Notes under the pieces: model-generated
The model's database searches: none
What the model was told of the DNA's origin: nothing
What the model saw: the letters and a program-made list of their open reading frames with translations, nothing else
Program-made: the position numbers and the translations under genes
NCBI RefSeq assembly: GCF_030161555.1
Contig: NZ_BSUK01000001.1
Location: 2,542,001 to 2,606,000, forward strand
Source: Luteimicrobium album
Lineage (GTDB): Bacteria > Actinomycetota > Actinomycetes > Actinomycetales > Cellulomonadaceae
Length of the DNA: 64,000 nucleotides
Direction: 5' to 3'
Shown here: positions 29,021 through 37,563 of the stretch, in pieces
Numbering within the stretch: the first letter of the stretch is position 1
Layout: each line of letters begins with the position of its first letter

Positions 29021-29751
29021 TCAGGCGGCGACGGCGACCATCGCGATGGCCGTCGCGTGGCACGCGAACCCGACCACGGTGAGCGCGTGGAACACCTCGT
29101 GGAAGCCGAACCAGCGCGGGCTCGGGTTCGGGCGCTTGGTCCCGTAGACCACGGCGCCGAGCGTGTACGCGAGGCCGCCGGCGGCGACCAGCCAGACGAC
29201 CGCCGGGCCGCCGGTGCGCCAGAACTGCGGGAAGAACCCGACCGCGACCCAGCCGAGCGCGACGTAGATCGGGACGTACACCCACCGCGGCGCGCTCAGC
29301 CAGAACACGCGTGCGAGGAGTCCGAGCAGGGCCCCGGACCACACGATCCACAGCAGCGTCACCGCCGTCCCGTGCGCGAGCAGCATGACGGCGAGCGGCG
29401 TGTAGGTGCCGGCGATGATGAGGAAGATGTTCGAGTGGTCGGCGCGTCGCAGCGCGGCGGCGACGCGGGGCGACCACGTGCCGCGGTGGTAGACCGCGGA
29501 CGTGCCGAACAGGAGGCACGAGCTCAGGCCGAAGACGGCGCACGACCAGCGCGGCGCGCCCGCGGGCGCGAGGCACACGACGACGATCGACACGGCGAGC
29601 ACGAGGGGAACGCCCCCGCGTGGATCCAGCCGCGGAGCCGGGGCTTGACGACTCGGGCGACGTTCCCTGCGACGCCGGACACGGCCTCCGTCACGGCACC
29701 GGTGACGTCGAGACGCAGCGGGGCGGGGCGGGCGGGGTCGGCGTGGGTCAC
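29021..29751 (-). CDS. trhA: Hemolysin III / TrhA family membrane protein (apparent frameshift)
   Basis: About 243 residues when joined. Seven membrane segments carry the PAQR/hemolysin III signatures: SAVYHRGTW with the metal histidine, RADHSNIFLIIAGTYTPLAV with the second, and GFHEVFHALTVVGFACHATA with the last two. Bacterial members maintain membrane-lipid balance (TrhA) despite the hemolysin name. The N-terminal 45 residues (RPAPLRLDVTGAVTEAVSG) lie in another frame, rejoined by one base in the C5 run 29613-29617. AGGAGG precedes the GTG at 29751. Its neighbour across the divergent promoter is a cis-prenyltransferase gene, as in mycobacteria (Rv1085c-Rv1086). Confidence 0.84.
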
Positions 29752-29797
29752 AGGGCCTCCTGGTGGACGGTGACGCCGGGCGGTGGGCCGGACGGCC

Positions 29798-29817
29798 AAC
29801 CTACGCCATCGTAGGTT
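29798..29817. promoter_or_regulatory. 20-bp palindromic operator between trhA and the cis-prenyltransferase gene
   Basis: AACCTACG-CCAT-CGTAGGTT is a perfect inverted repeat with 8-base arms, and a further half site CGTAGG follows at 29825-29830. It lies in the 213-base divergent promoter region and has the size of a TetR-type operator. The regulator is not identified. Confidence 0.6.
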
Positions 29818-29964
29818 ACGGCTCCGTAGGTGGTCCAGGGCGACGGGGAACCTCACAGGCTCCGGTACGGTGTCACCGGGGGTCGCGCGGGTGCGGGGCC
29901 GGGGGCCCCGAGGCCCGCGAGCACGGCTCGACGACCTGCGACGACGACCAGCGAGGAGGGGCGC

Positions 29965-30741
29965 GTGCGGCTGCCGAACGTGCTGTACGGCGTCTACGAG
30001 CGGCGTCTGGCACGGTCGCTGCCTGCGGGCAGCATGCCCCGGCACGTGGGCGTCATCCTCGACGGCAACCGGCGCTGGGCGAGGTCGTTCGGCGAGCCGG
30101 CGGCCACCGGGCACCGGCGCGGCGCCGACAAGATCGAGGAGTTCCTCGGCTGGTCGGAGGAGCTCGGCATCGAGGTCGTCACGCTGTGGATGCTCTCCAC
30201 GGACAACCTGGGCCGCCCCGCGAGCGAGCTGCAGGACCTCCTCGACATCATCAACGACGCGGTCGGCGAGCTCGCCGACACGGGCGAGCGCACGGGCCGC
30301 TGGCGCCTGCGCGTCATGGGCCGCCTCGATCTCCTGCCCGCCGCGACGGCGGCCGCGCTTCGCGAGGCCGAGGCCCGCACCGCCGGCGTGAGGGACGGCC
30401 TCCAGGTGAACGTGGCCATCGGGTACGGCGGCCGCCACGAGATCGCCGACGCCGTCCGTGACCTGCTGCGCTCCCGCGCCGCCGAGGGCGCGACGCTCGA
30501 GGAGGTCGCCGACGACCTCGACGTCGAGCACATCCAGGCCCACCTGTACACCAAGGGCCAGCCCGACCCGGAGCTGCTGATCCGCACGTCGGGGGAGCAG
30601 CGGCTGTCCGGGTTCCTGCTGTGGCAGTCGGCGCAGTCGGAGTTCTACTTCTGCGAGGCGTACTGGCCGGACTTCCGGCGTGTCGACTACCTGCGTGCGT
30701 TGCGCGCCTACTCGACGCGCGAGCGCCGGCTCGGGAAGTAG
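29965..30741 (+). CDS. uppS: Cis-prenyltransferase (isoprenyl/Z-farnesyl diphosphate synthase type)
   Basis: 258 residues. Signature blocks: HVGVILDGNRRWARSFG (catalytic Asp near residue 30), TLWMLSTDNLGRP, AIGYGGRHEIADAV, and the closing PDPELLIRTSGEQRLSGFLLW, cut at 21, with SEFYFCEAYWPDF. It makes a Z-prenyl diphosphate, either the undecaprenyl carrier or, as for the similarly placed mycobacterial Rv1086, the short Z,E-farnesyl chain that primes it. GAGGAGGGG precedes the GTG. It is followed by a MarR gene five bases downstream. Confidence 0.92.
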   Translation: MRLPNVLYGVYERRLARSLPAGSMPRHVGVILDGNRRWARSFGEPAATGHRRGADKIEEFLGWSEELGIEVVTLWMLSTDNLGRPASELQDLLDIINDAVGELADTGERTGRWRLRVMGRLDLLPAATAAALREAEARTAGVRDGLQVNVAIGYGGRHEIADAVRDLLRSRAAEGATLEEVADDLDVEHIQAHLYTKGQPDPELLIRTSGEQRLSGFLLWQSAQSEFYFCEAYWPDFRRVDYLRALRAYSTRERRLGK

Positions 30742-30746
30742 CTCCG

Positions 30747-31220
30747 ATGACGCCCGACGAGCGCCGCGCCGTCGAGACCTGGGAGTCGCTCTTCCGGGCC
30801 CAGGTCGCGGTGCTCCGGCGTCTCGGCGCGGACGACATCTGGCAGGACGTGTCGTTCCGCGAGTACGACGTCCTCTTCACGCTGCGGTCGCGCCCCGGGC
30901 ACGCCGCCCGGCTGCGTGACCTCGCGGCGCTGAGCCTGCTCAGCCAGCCGTCGCTGTCCCGCATGGTCGACCGGCTCGTGGCGCGCGGGCTCGTGGCGCG
31001 CCAGGCGGTCCCGGGGGATGCGCGGGGGACGCTCGTCGTCCTCACCGACGACGGCGTCCGGGTCCAGGCGGAGGTGGGGCGCCGGCACGCGGAGGCGATC
31101 GCCGCCTACGTGGGCGGGGCGCTCGACGACGACGAGCTCGACGCGCTGCGGCGCCTGACGGCACGGCTGGGGGCGGCCCAAGAACGTATCCCGGACGTGA
31201 CGCGCGAGCGAGGTCACTGA
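30747..31220 (+). CDS. MarR-family regulator
   Basis: 157 residues. Winged helix-turn-helix: FREYDVLFTLRSRPGHAARL, then LLSQPSLSRMVDRLVARGLV as the recognition helix and DARGTLVVLTDDG as the wing. The ATG lies five bases past the prenyltransferase stop, so the two share a transcript. It ends seven bases inside the convergent CrtR-like gene. Ligand and targets are unknown. Confidence 0.85.
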   Translation: MTPDERRAVETWESLFRAQVAVLRRLGADDIWQDVSFREYDVLFTLRSRPGHAARLRDLAALSLLSQPSLSRMVDRLVARGLVARQAVPGDARGTLVVLTDDGVRVQAEVGRRHAEAIAAYVGGALDDDELDALRRLTARLGAAQERIPDVTRERGH

Positions 31221-31747
31221 GCCGCCGGACCGGGTTCGGCGGCCTCGGGGCGCACCGCCTCGGTGAGCGCGTCGAGGAACGCGACGACGGTCGCCGACTC
31301 GGCAGGGTCGAGCGTCTGGGCGACGGCGCGCATGCGGGTGTGCATCGCGGCCAGGGTGTCGTGGACCTCGGCGTGGACGTGGCGCGTCAGCTCGATCCGG
31401 AGGCCGCGGCGGTCGGTGGGGTGCTGCACGCGGCGCAGGCGTCCTGCGGTCTCGAGGCGGTCGAGCAGCTTGGTCGTCGACGCGGTCGAGATCCCGAGCT
31501 CGCGGCTGAGGTCGCGCGGCGCGACGGCTCGGCGGTCCTTCTCGGCGGCTGCGAGGTACCGGACCGCGCGCAGGTCGGTCTCGTTCATGTCCATGTCGCG
31601 CTGCAGCTTGCGGCGCATGGCCTCGTCGGCCCGCAGGAAGCGGCGGACGGCGTCGAGAGCCTCGGCGTCGCCCCAACCCTCGCGCGGGTACCAGTAGCTG
31701 GGCGTCGAGGTCGTGCTGCGTCGCGGGGTCGACGGCTGCTCGGTCAT
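31214..31747 (-). CDS. crtR: MarR-family repressor, probable CrtR of the carotenoid operon
   Basis: 177 residues. After a 25-residue polar N-terminus, residues about 55-115 form the winged helix-turn-helix (ETDLRAVRYLAAAEKDRRAV; ISTASTTKLLDRLETAGRLR; DRRGLRIELT). It is divergent from idi-crtE, the place occupied in Corynebacterium glutamicum by CrtR, a MarR repressor of carotenoid genes released by geranylgeranyl diphosphate. The shared promoter region holds four CTAG boxes. Assignment to CrtR rests on position plus family, not on sequence identity. Confidence 0.7.
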   Translation of the reverse strand: MTEQPSTPRRSTTSTPSYWYPREGWGDAEALDAVRRFLRADEAMRRKLQRDMDMNETDLRAVRYLAAAEKDRRAVAPRDLSRELGISTASTTKLLDRLETAGRLRRVQHPTDRRGLRIELTRHVHAEVHDTLAAMHTRMRAVAQTLDPAESATVVAFLDALTEAVRPEAAEPGPAAQ

Positions 31748-31766
31748 GGCGCGAGTCTACGATGGC

Positions 31767-31797
31767 TTGTATCTAGCCTGTCTAGCAACTAGCCTAG
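31767..31797 (+). promoter_or_regulatory. Carotenoid operon promoter with clustered CTAG boxes
   Basis: TTGTAT (31767-31772), a 17-base spacer and TAGCCT (31790-31795) make a good -35/-10 pair. CTAG occurs four times in 25 bases (31773, 31782, 31789, 31794), three of them in CTAGC context and covering the spacer and -10. The expected start of transcription falls at 31802-31804, at an ATG. The boxes are candidate binding sites for the divergent MarR repressor. Confidence 0.55.
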
Positions 31798-31858
31798 CGA
31801 CTCATGATCGGACGGAGGGGCGAGACCGCCGCGCGCCACGGGCGCCCAGGACCGCGTC

Positions 31859-32395
31859 GTGCTCGTCGACGACGCGGGGGAGCCCTGCGGCACCGCTCCC
31901 CGTGACGGTCTGCACGGCAGGTCGACCCCGCGACACCTCGCATTCTCGTGCCACGTGTCGGACGCGTCCGGGCTGGTGCTCGTCACCCGCCGCGCGCTGG
32001 CCAAGAGGAGCTGGCCGGGCGTCTGGACCAACGCCTTCTGCGGACACCCGCGCCCCGGGGAGCCCGTCGTCGCCGCCGTACTCCGGCGCGGCGCCGACGA
32101 GCTCGGCCTGACGTTCCCACGGCCGCCCCGAGTCGTCCTGCCCGCGTTCTCCTACCGGGCCGTGGACGACGCGGGCACCGAGGAGAACGAGCTCTGCCCA
32201 GTGCTCGCCGCGACGCTCGACGACGACGCACCCGCACTGTCGCCGGACCCGGCCGAGGTGGCCGACTGGCGCTGGGTCTCGCCCGACGACCTCGCCAGGG
32301 CGGTGACCGCGGCGCCCTGGGCCTTCAGCCCGTGGCTCGTCGCCCAGCTCGCCGAGCTCCGGCCCGCGGAGGGAGCGACACATGCCCGACGGTGA
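31859..32395 (+). CDS. idi: Isopentenyl-diphosphate delta-isomerase (type I)
   Basis: 178 residues in the Nudix-like type I IDI fold. The catalytic cysteine lies in WTNAFCGHPRPGE and the catalytic glutamate in GTEENELCPVLAA; LAFSCHVSD and WRWVSPDDL complete the pattern. It interconverts IPP and DMAPP, feeding the prenyl synthase next door. I give GTG 31859 (CAGGA upstream), which starts just before the conserved VLVDDAGEP. The promoter instead predicts a leaderless ATG at 31804, which is in another frame and would need two extra bases, for example in the G4 run at 31817-31820. The true N-terminus is therefore open. Its end overlaps crtE. Confidence 0.85.
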   Translation: MLVDDAGEPCGTAPRDGLHGRSTPRHLAFSCHVSDASGLVLVTRRALAKRSWPGVWTNAFCGHPRPGEPVVAAVLRRGADELGLTFPRPPRVVLPAFSYRAVDDAGTEENELCPVLAATLDDDAPALSPDPAEVADWRWVSPDDLARAVTAAPWAFSPWLVAQLAELRPAEGATHARR

Positions 32396-33372
32396 CCTCG
32401 CGACCGCTCCCGGCGCCGCGCTCGACGCCGCCGTCGAGACCGAGCTCCAGCGACGGCTCGACGACGCCCGCGCGAGGGCGCGGGCCGCCGGTCCGGGCTC
32501 CGAGGCGCTCTGGGACGACGTCCGGGACGCCGTCCGCGGCGGGAAGCGCCTGCGGCCCCGACTCCTGCTCGCGACCCACCGCGCGCTCGGAGGCGGGCAG
32601 GACGAGGCCGCCCTGCAGCTCGCCGTCGCCCTCGAGCTCCTCCACGCCGCCTTCTGCCTGCACGACGACGTCATCGACCGCGACACCGAGCGGCACGGCC
32701 GCCGGGATCCTCGCCGGCGACCTCGCGCTCACCCTGGCGACCCGGCTGGTCGCGACCGCGCCCGTCGACGACACGTACCGGGTCCGGCTCCTCGACCTGC
32801 TCGACGACGTCGTGCAGCGCTCGGCGGCCGGGGAGCTCGACGACGTGCTCGCGGTCGTCGCGCCTGTCCGCCAGGGGCTCACGGACGTGATGCGGACCGC
32901 GTCCCGCAAGACCGCCGAGTACACCGTCGTCGCGCCGCTCGTCGTCGGCGCGGAGCTCGCGGGAGCGGACCCGGCGCTGGTCGAGGTCCTCCGGACCGCG
33001 GGCCGCAGCCTGGGTGTCGCGTTCCAGCTCGGCGACGACATCCTCGGGACCTTCGGCGACGAGCGGACGACCGGCAAGAGCATCCGCAGCGACCTCGCCC
33101 AGGGCAAGGTCACGGCGCTCGTCGTGCTCGCGCGTCGCACGTCGGCGTGGCCCGAGGTGGCCGCCCACCTGGGCGACCCGGACGCCTCCCCGGACGACGC
33201 CCGGCGCGTCCGGGCTGCCCTCGAGCGCACGGGCGTGCGCGCCGACCTCGAGGACCTCGTCGTGCACTACGCCGAGCACGGCCTGCGCCTCCTGGACGAC
33301 CCGGCGGTCCCGCCCGCGCTGCGCGCGGCCCTCGAGCCGCACGCCCGGTCCGTGGTGGCGAGGGCCCGATGA
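32382..33372 (+). CDS. crtE: Geranylgeranyl diphosphate synthase, disrupted by an internal deletion/frameshift
   Basis: Trans-prenyl synthase of the carotenoid pathway. The first aspartate-rich motif (HDDVID) is near residue 99 and the second (QLGDDILG) is downstream, with GKRLRPRLLL and TGKSIRSDLAQGK also present. Between them, DRDTERHGR in one frame jumps to AAGILAGDLALTLATRL in another, and the 15-30 residues that usually lie there (RGxPxV... to the GTAAGILAGD helix) are absent. Unlike other shifts here, no G/C run of four lies at the junction. CGGCACGGCC at the break fits both ends of the missing segment, as expected for deletion between short direct repeats. Good GGAGGGAG ribosome site; the end overlaps crtB by ATGA. 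Confidence 0.75.
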
Positions 33373-34265
33373 CCCTCGCGCTCGAGCGGTACGGGCTCGC
33401 CTCCCGACGGGCGTCGCTCCAGGTCATCCGCACCTACTCGACCTCGTTCGGCCTCGCGTCGAGGCTCCTCGGCGGGCGCGTCCGGCGCGACGTCGTCGCC
33501 GTGTACGCGCTGGTGCGCCTCGCGGACGAGGTCGTCGACGGCGCCGCGACCGACGCCGGCCTGGAGGCGCCGGGCTGCCGTGCCGTCCTCGACGCGCTCG
33601 AGGCGGAGACCCTCGCAGCGATGGGCTCCGGCTACTCGACCAACCCGATCGTCCAGAGCTTCGCGGAGGTCGCCTGCCGGGTCGGCGTGACGCCCGCCCT
33701 CGTCGTGCCCTTCTTCGCGTCGATGCGCGCCGACCTGGACGTGCGGGTGCACACCGCCGAGTCGTTCCGTGCGTACGTGTACGGCTCGGCCGAGGTGGTG
33801 GGGCTCATGTGTCTGCGGTGCTTCCTCGCCGACGACGCGCGGCGCGGCGTCGGGCGACCCACGCCGTCCCAGGTGCGTCGGCTCGAGGCGGGGGCCCGCG
33901 CGCTCGGGGCGGCCTTCCAGAAGGTCAACTTCCTGCGCGACCTCGGCGACGATTCCCGGACCCTCGGCCGGCACTACTTCCCCGGCGTCGACCCGGAGCG
34001 GCTCGACGCGGCGACTCGGGACCGGCTGCTCGCCGACGTCCGACGCGACCTCGCGACGGCCCGTGGCGTCGTGCCGCTGCTGACGGCGGGCTCGCGGGCG
34101 GGCGTCCTCGCGACGCACGCCCTGTTCGCCGAGCTCGCGCGCCGTCTCGGCCGGACCGACCCGGCGGCGATCGTCGCCGGACGGGTGCGCGTCCCCGACG
34201 CGGTCAAGGTCGCGCTGACCGCCCGCGCCGTGCTCGAGGCGCGGCTGGCGGGCGGCCGCCGGTGA
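33369..34265 (+). CDS. crtB: Phytoene synthase
   Basis: 298 residues of the squalene/phytoene synthase family. YSTSFGLASRLLGG opens the domain. The first Asp-rich motif is LADEVVDG near residue 57 and the second is NFLRDLGDDSRTLGRHYFP near 190; YVYGSAEVVGLMCLRCF lies between. It condenses two geranylgeranyl diphosphates to phytoene. Both aspartate motifs are intact. It overlaps crtE and crtI by four bases each, so the operon is tightly coupled. Confidence 0.93.
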   Translation: MTLALERYGLASRRASLQVIRTYSTSFGLASRLLGGRVRRDVVAVYALVRLADEVVDGAATDAGLEAPGCRAVLDALEAETLAAMGSGYSTNPIVQSFAEVACRVGVTPALVVPFFASMRADLDVRVHTAESFRAYVYGSAEVVGLMCLRCFLADDARRGVGRPTPSQVRRLEAGARALGAAFQKVNFLRDLGDDSRTLGRHYFPGVDPERLDAATRDRLLADVRRDLATARGVVPLLTAGSRAGVLATHALFAELARRLGRTDPAAIVAGRVRVPDAVKVALTARAVLEARLAGGRR

Positions 34266-35853
34266 GCCGGGTCGTGGTGGTCGGGGCGGGCGTCGCCGGG
34301 CTGGGCGCGGCCGCGCTGCTGGCCCAGGACGGCCACGACGTCACCGTGGTCGAGCGGCTCGCCACGGTCGGCGGGCGTGTGGGCGTGTGGCGTGCGGGCG
34401 GGTTCACGTTCGACCTCGGGCCCTCGTGGTACCTCATGCCCGAGGTGTTCGAGCGCTTCTTCTCGCTCCTCGGCACGAGCGCGGACGCGGAGCTCGACCT
34501 GGTCCGCCTCCCGACCGCCTTCCGCGCCTACTTCGACGACGCGCCGCCGCTCGACGTGACCGACGACGTGGCGCGGACCGCCCGGACGTTCGAGGCCCGC
34601 GAGCCGGGCGCGGGGAGCGCCTCGCGACCTACCTGGGCTCCGCGGGCCGCGCGTACCGCACCGCCGTCGACCGGTTCCTCTACACCGACTACGCGTCGCC
34701 GCGCGCGGTCGTCGCCGCGGTACGCGGCCTGGGCCCGCGCGACCTCGCCGAGCTCGCGGGGCTCGTCACGACGTCGCTGTGGCGCCGCACCGGACGCGTC
34801 GCGCACGACCGTGGCCTGCGCCAGGTGCTGGCGTACCCGGCGGTCTTCCTCGGCGCCTCGCCCTACCGGGCGCCCGCCCTCTACCACCTCATGAGCCACC
34901 TGGACCTGGTCGAGGGCGTGCGGTATCCCCGCGGGGGCTTCGGCACGCTCGCTGCCGCGCTCGAGCGCCTCGCGGTCGCCCGGGGCGTGACGATCCGGAC
35001 CCTCACCGAGGCGGAGCGCGTCGTCGTCGATCCCGTCACCCCCGACCCCTCCGTCGCGCCCGGGTGGCGCGGGCGTCGCCGGGCGCGGGGCACGGTGCGT
35101 GGCGTCGTTGTGCGCGACCGCGCCACGGGGACCGCGGAGCTGCTCGACGCCGACGTCGTGGTCGCGGCGGGGGACCTGCACCACGCCGAGACCTGCCTCC
35201 TTCCCGCGCCCTACCGCACCTACCCCGAACGCTGGTGGCGCCGGCGCGACCCGGGACCGGGAGCGGTGCTCGTCTGCCTCGGCGTCCGCGGTCGGCTCGA
35301 CGCGCTCGCCCACCACTCGCTGGTCTTCACGGCCGACTGGCGCGCGAACTTCGACGCGGTCTTCGGGCCCCACCGGGCCGTGCCCGACCCCGCGTCCTAC
35401 TACGTGTGCCGCCCGACCGCCACGGACGCGACGGTCGCGCCCGCCGGGCACGAGAACCTCTTCGTCCTGGTCCCCGTGCCACCGGACCCCGGCCTGCGCC
35501 CCGACGACCCGCGCGTGACGGCGCTCGTCGACCGCGTCCTGGCCGACCTGGGCCGGCGCGCCGGCGTCGACGACCTTGCGGCGCGCGTCGTCGTGCGGCG
35601 CGTGCTCACGCCGTCGTGGTTCGCCGAGCACCTGCACGCCTGGTCCGGCGGCGCGCTCGGGCCCGCGCACACGCTGCGCCAGTCGGCACTGCTGCGCGGG
35701 CGGAACGCGTCCGCACGGGTCGACGGGCTGGTCTATGCCGGCGGCTCGACGATCCCCGGCGTGGGGCTGCCGATGTGCCTCATCAGCGCCGAGCTCGCCG
35801 CACGCCGCGTGGCGTCGCGTCCCGACAGGGCCCGCGCGGGGACCGCGTCGTGA
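34262..35853 (+). CDS. crtI: Phytoene desaturase (apparent frameshift)
   Basis: About 530 residues when joined. The FAD-binding Rossmann motif VVVVGAGVAGLGAAALLAQDG, cut at 21, begins at residue 3, with ERLATVGGRVGVWRAGGFTF and DLGPSWYLMPEVFERFF behind it. The C-terminal CrtI signature AGGSTIPGVGLPMCLISAEL ends the protein. It desaturates phytoene to lycopene at the membrane. Frames join if one base is added to the G4 run 34612-34615 (EPGAGERLATYLGSAG). The GTG overlaps crtB. Confidence 0.9.
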
Positions 35854-36212
35854 GGGCGGCGTACCTGCTGGCGCTCACGCTGAGCCTCGCGGGCCTGGGC
35901 GTGCTCGACGCGCGGTTCCGCCTGGTCCTCGCCAGGGACCTGCGTCGCGGGGCGGCGACCGTCGGCGTGGGGCTCGTGGCCTTCCTCGCGTGGGACCTCG
36001 CCGGGATCGGCCTCGGGATCTTCCGTCGCGGCGACGGGCGCTGGTCCTCGGGCGTCGAGCTCCTCCCGCACCTGCCCGTGGAGGAACCGGTGTTCCTGCT
36101 CCTGCTCTGCTACGTGACGCTCGAGCTCACCGAGGGCGCGCGACGGCTCGTCCGCGCGGCGTCCGTCCGGCGTGCCGGGCGCGCGACGAGCGGGCGGGAC
36201 GTCCGCCGATGA
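35850..36212 (+). CDS. crtYe: C50 carotenoid cyclase subunit (CrtYe/CrtYc type)
   Basis: 120 residues with three membrane segments. LLALTLSLAGLGVLDARFRL, FLAWDLAGIGLGIFRRGDGR and LLPHLPVEEPVFLLLLCYVT follow the short heterodimeric lycopene-cyclase pattern, including the PVEEPVF motif. With the next protein it should form the heterodimeric epsilon-type (or gamma-type) cyclase of decaprenoxanthin- or sarcinaxanthin-like pigments; ring type cannot be told from sequence. The GTG overlaps crtI and its stop overlaps crtYf. Confidence 0.88.
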   Translation: MRAAYLLALTLSLAGLGVLDARFRLVLARDLRRGAATVGVGLVAFLAWDLAGIGLGIFRRGDGRWSSGVELLPHLPVEEPVFLLLLCYVTLELTEGARRLVRAASVRRAGRATSGRDVRR

Positions 36213-36577
36213 GCTACCTCGTCCTCGACACGATCGCGCTCGCGGCGCTCGCCGTGCCGTTCGCCCTCGCCGCGCGGCGATGGTCCCGGCGGGGCGTGCT
36301 CGCCCGGCGGCTCGCGGCGCTCGGGCTCGTCGCGGTGGCGCTGCTGGTCGTCACCGCGGTCTTCGACTCGCTCATGATCGCCGCCGGGCTGTTCACCTAC
36401 GACGCGTCCGCCCTCGTCGGACTGCACGTGGGCCGCGCGCCCCTCGAGGACCTCGCCTACCCGGTGGGCGCCGTCCTGCTGCTGCCCAGCGTGTGGGAGC
36501 TGCTCGGCGCGGACCGGGACGAGGCCCGCGCCCGCGCGAGCGAGGGCACCGACGACCGCAGCGGGAGAGTGCCATGA
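36209..36577 (+). CDS. crtYf: C50 carotenoid cyclase subunit (CrtYf/CrtYd type)
   Basis: 122 residues with three membrane segments. VFDSLMIAAGLFTYD and the paired acidic APLEDLAYPVGAVLLLPSVWE, cut at 21 as APLEDLAYPVG and AVLLLPSVWE, identify the second half of the heterodimeric cyclase. The tail DRDEARARASEGTDDR is polar. ATGA overlaps on both sides tie it to crtYe and crtEb. Confidence 0.88.
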   Translation: MSYLVLDTIALAALAVPFALAARRWSRRGVLARRLAALGLVAVALLVVTAVFDSLMIAAGLFTYDASALVGLHVGRAPLEDLAYPVGAVLLLPSVWELLGADRDEARARASEGTDDRSGRVP

Positions 36578-37485
36578 CCGCCACCGCCCCCGTCCGTCGG
36601 AGGGCGACCGTGCGCGAGCTCGTCGCCGCCTCGCGGCCGCTGAGCTGGATCAACACGGCGTTCCCGTTCGCCGCGGCGTTGCTTCTCAGCAGCCGGCACG
36701 TCGGCGCGCTGCTCGTCGTCGGCACGGTGTTCTTCCTCGTTCCCTACAACCTGCTCATGTACGGCGTGAACGACGTCTTCGACCACGAGTCGGACGCGCG
36801 CAACCCGCGCAAGGGCGGCGCTGAGGGTGCGCTCCTGGCGGCCTCGAGCCTCCCGTCCCTCCTGCGCTGGTCGATCGGGCTCGCCGTGCCGTTCGCGGTC
36901 GCGGTGCCCGTGCTCGCGGCCGTCGAGGAGCCCGGGCGCGGCGGCTGGACGGCTCTGGCGCTCGCGGTCGTGCTCTTCGCCGTCGTGGCGTACTCCGCGC
37001 CCGGGCTCCGCTTCAAGGAACGCCCCGGCCTCGACTCCGCGACCTCGAGCTCCCACTTCGTCGGACCCGCCGTCGTGGGGCTGGTCGCGGGCGGCGCCGA
37101 GCCGACCCGGACGGTCCTCGCGATCGTCGTGGCGTTCTTCTGCTGGGGCATGGCCGCGCAGGCGTTCGGCGCGGTCCAGGACGTCGGCCCGGACCGCGAG
37201 GCGGGGATCGCGTCCGTGGCGACCGCCCTCGGTGCACGCCGGACCGTGCGGGCGGCCGTGGCGCTCTGGCTGCTCGCCGGCCTCGTGGTGCTGCTCGCGG
37301 GGCTGCCGGCCGCGTGCGCCGCCGTTCTCGTCGTGCCCTACGTGATCACCGTGTGGCCCTACCGGAACCTCGCCGACGCCGACGCGGCCCGGGCGAACCG
37401 GGGCTGGCGGGTCTTTCTCCGGCTCAACTACGGGTGCGGGTTCGTGGTCTTCTGGTTGTGCTGGTGGGCCTGGGTCGGCACGTGA
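36574..37485 (+). CDS. crtEb: Lycopene elongase (UbiA-family prenyltransferase)
   Basis: 303 residues with about eight membrane segments. The UbiA substrate motif is NDVFDHESDARNPRKGG near residue 65, and the second Asp-rich site is DVGPDREAGIASVATALG near 205; PLSWINTAFPFAAALL opens the protein. It adds C5 units to lycopene, turning C40 into C50 flavuxanthin-like products that the CrtYe/Yf pair cyclises. It is the last gene of the carotenoid operon. Confidence 0.9.
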   Translation: MTATAPVRRRATVRELVAASRPLSWINTAFPFAAALLLSSRHVGALLVVGTVFFLVPYNLLMYGVNDVFDHESDARNPRKGGAEGALLAASSLPSLLRWSIGLAVPFAVAVPVLAAVEEPGRGGWTALALAVVLFAVVAYSAPGLRFKERPGLDSATSSSHFVGPAVVGLVAGGAEPTRTVLAIVVAFFCWGMAAQAFGAVQDVGPDREAGIASVATALGARRTVRAAVALWLLAGLVVLLAGLPAACAAVLVVPYVITVWPYRNLADADAARANRGWRVFLRLNYGCGFVVFWLCWWAWVGT

Positions 37486-37563
37486 TCGCGGAGGCGGTGC
37501 TCCGGACGGAGGCCGTGTCGCCGGGGCGCGCGGGACGCCGCGATGGTCGATAGGGTCGCGAGC

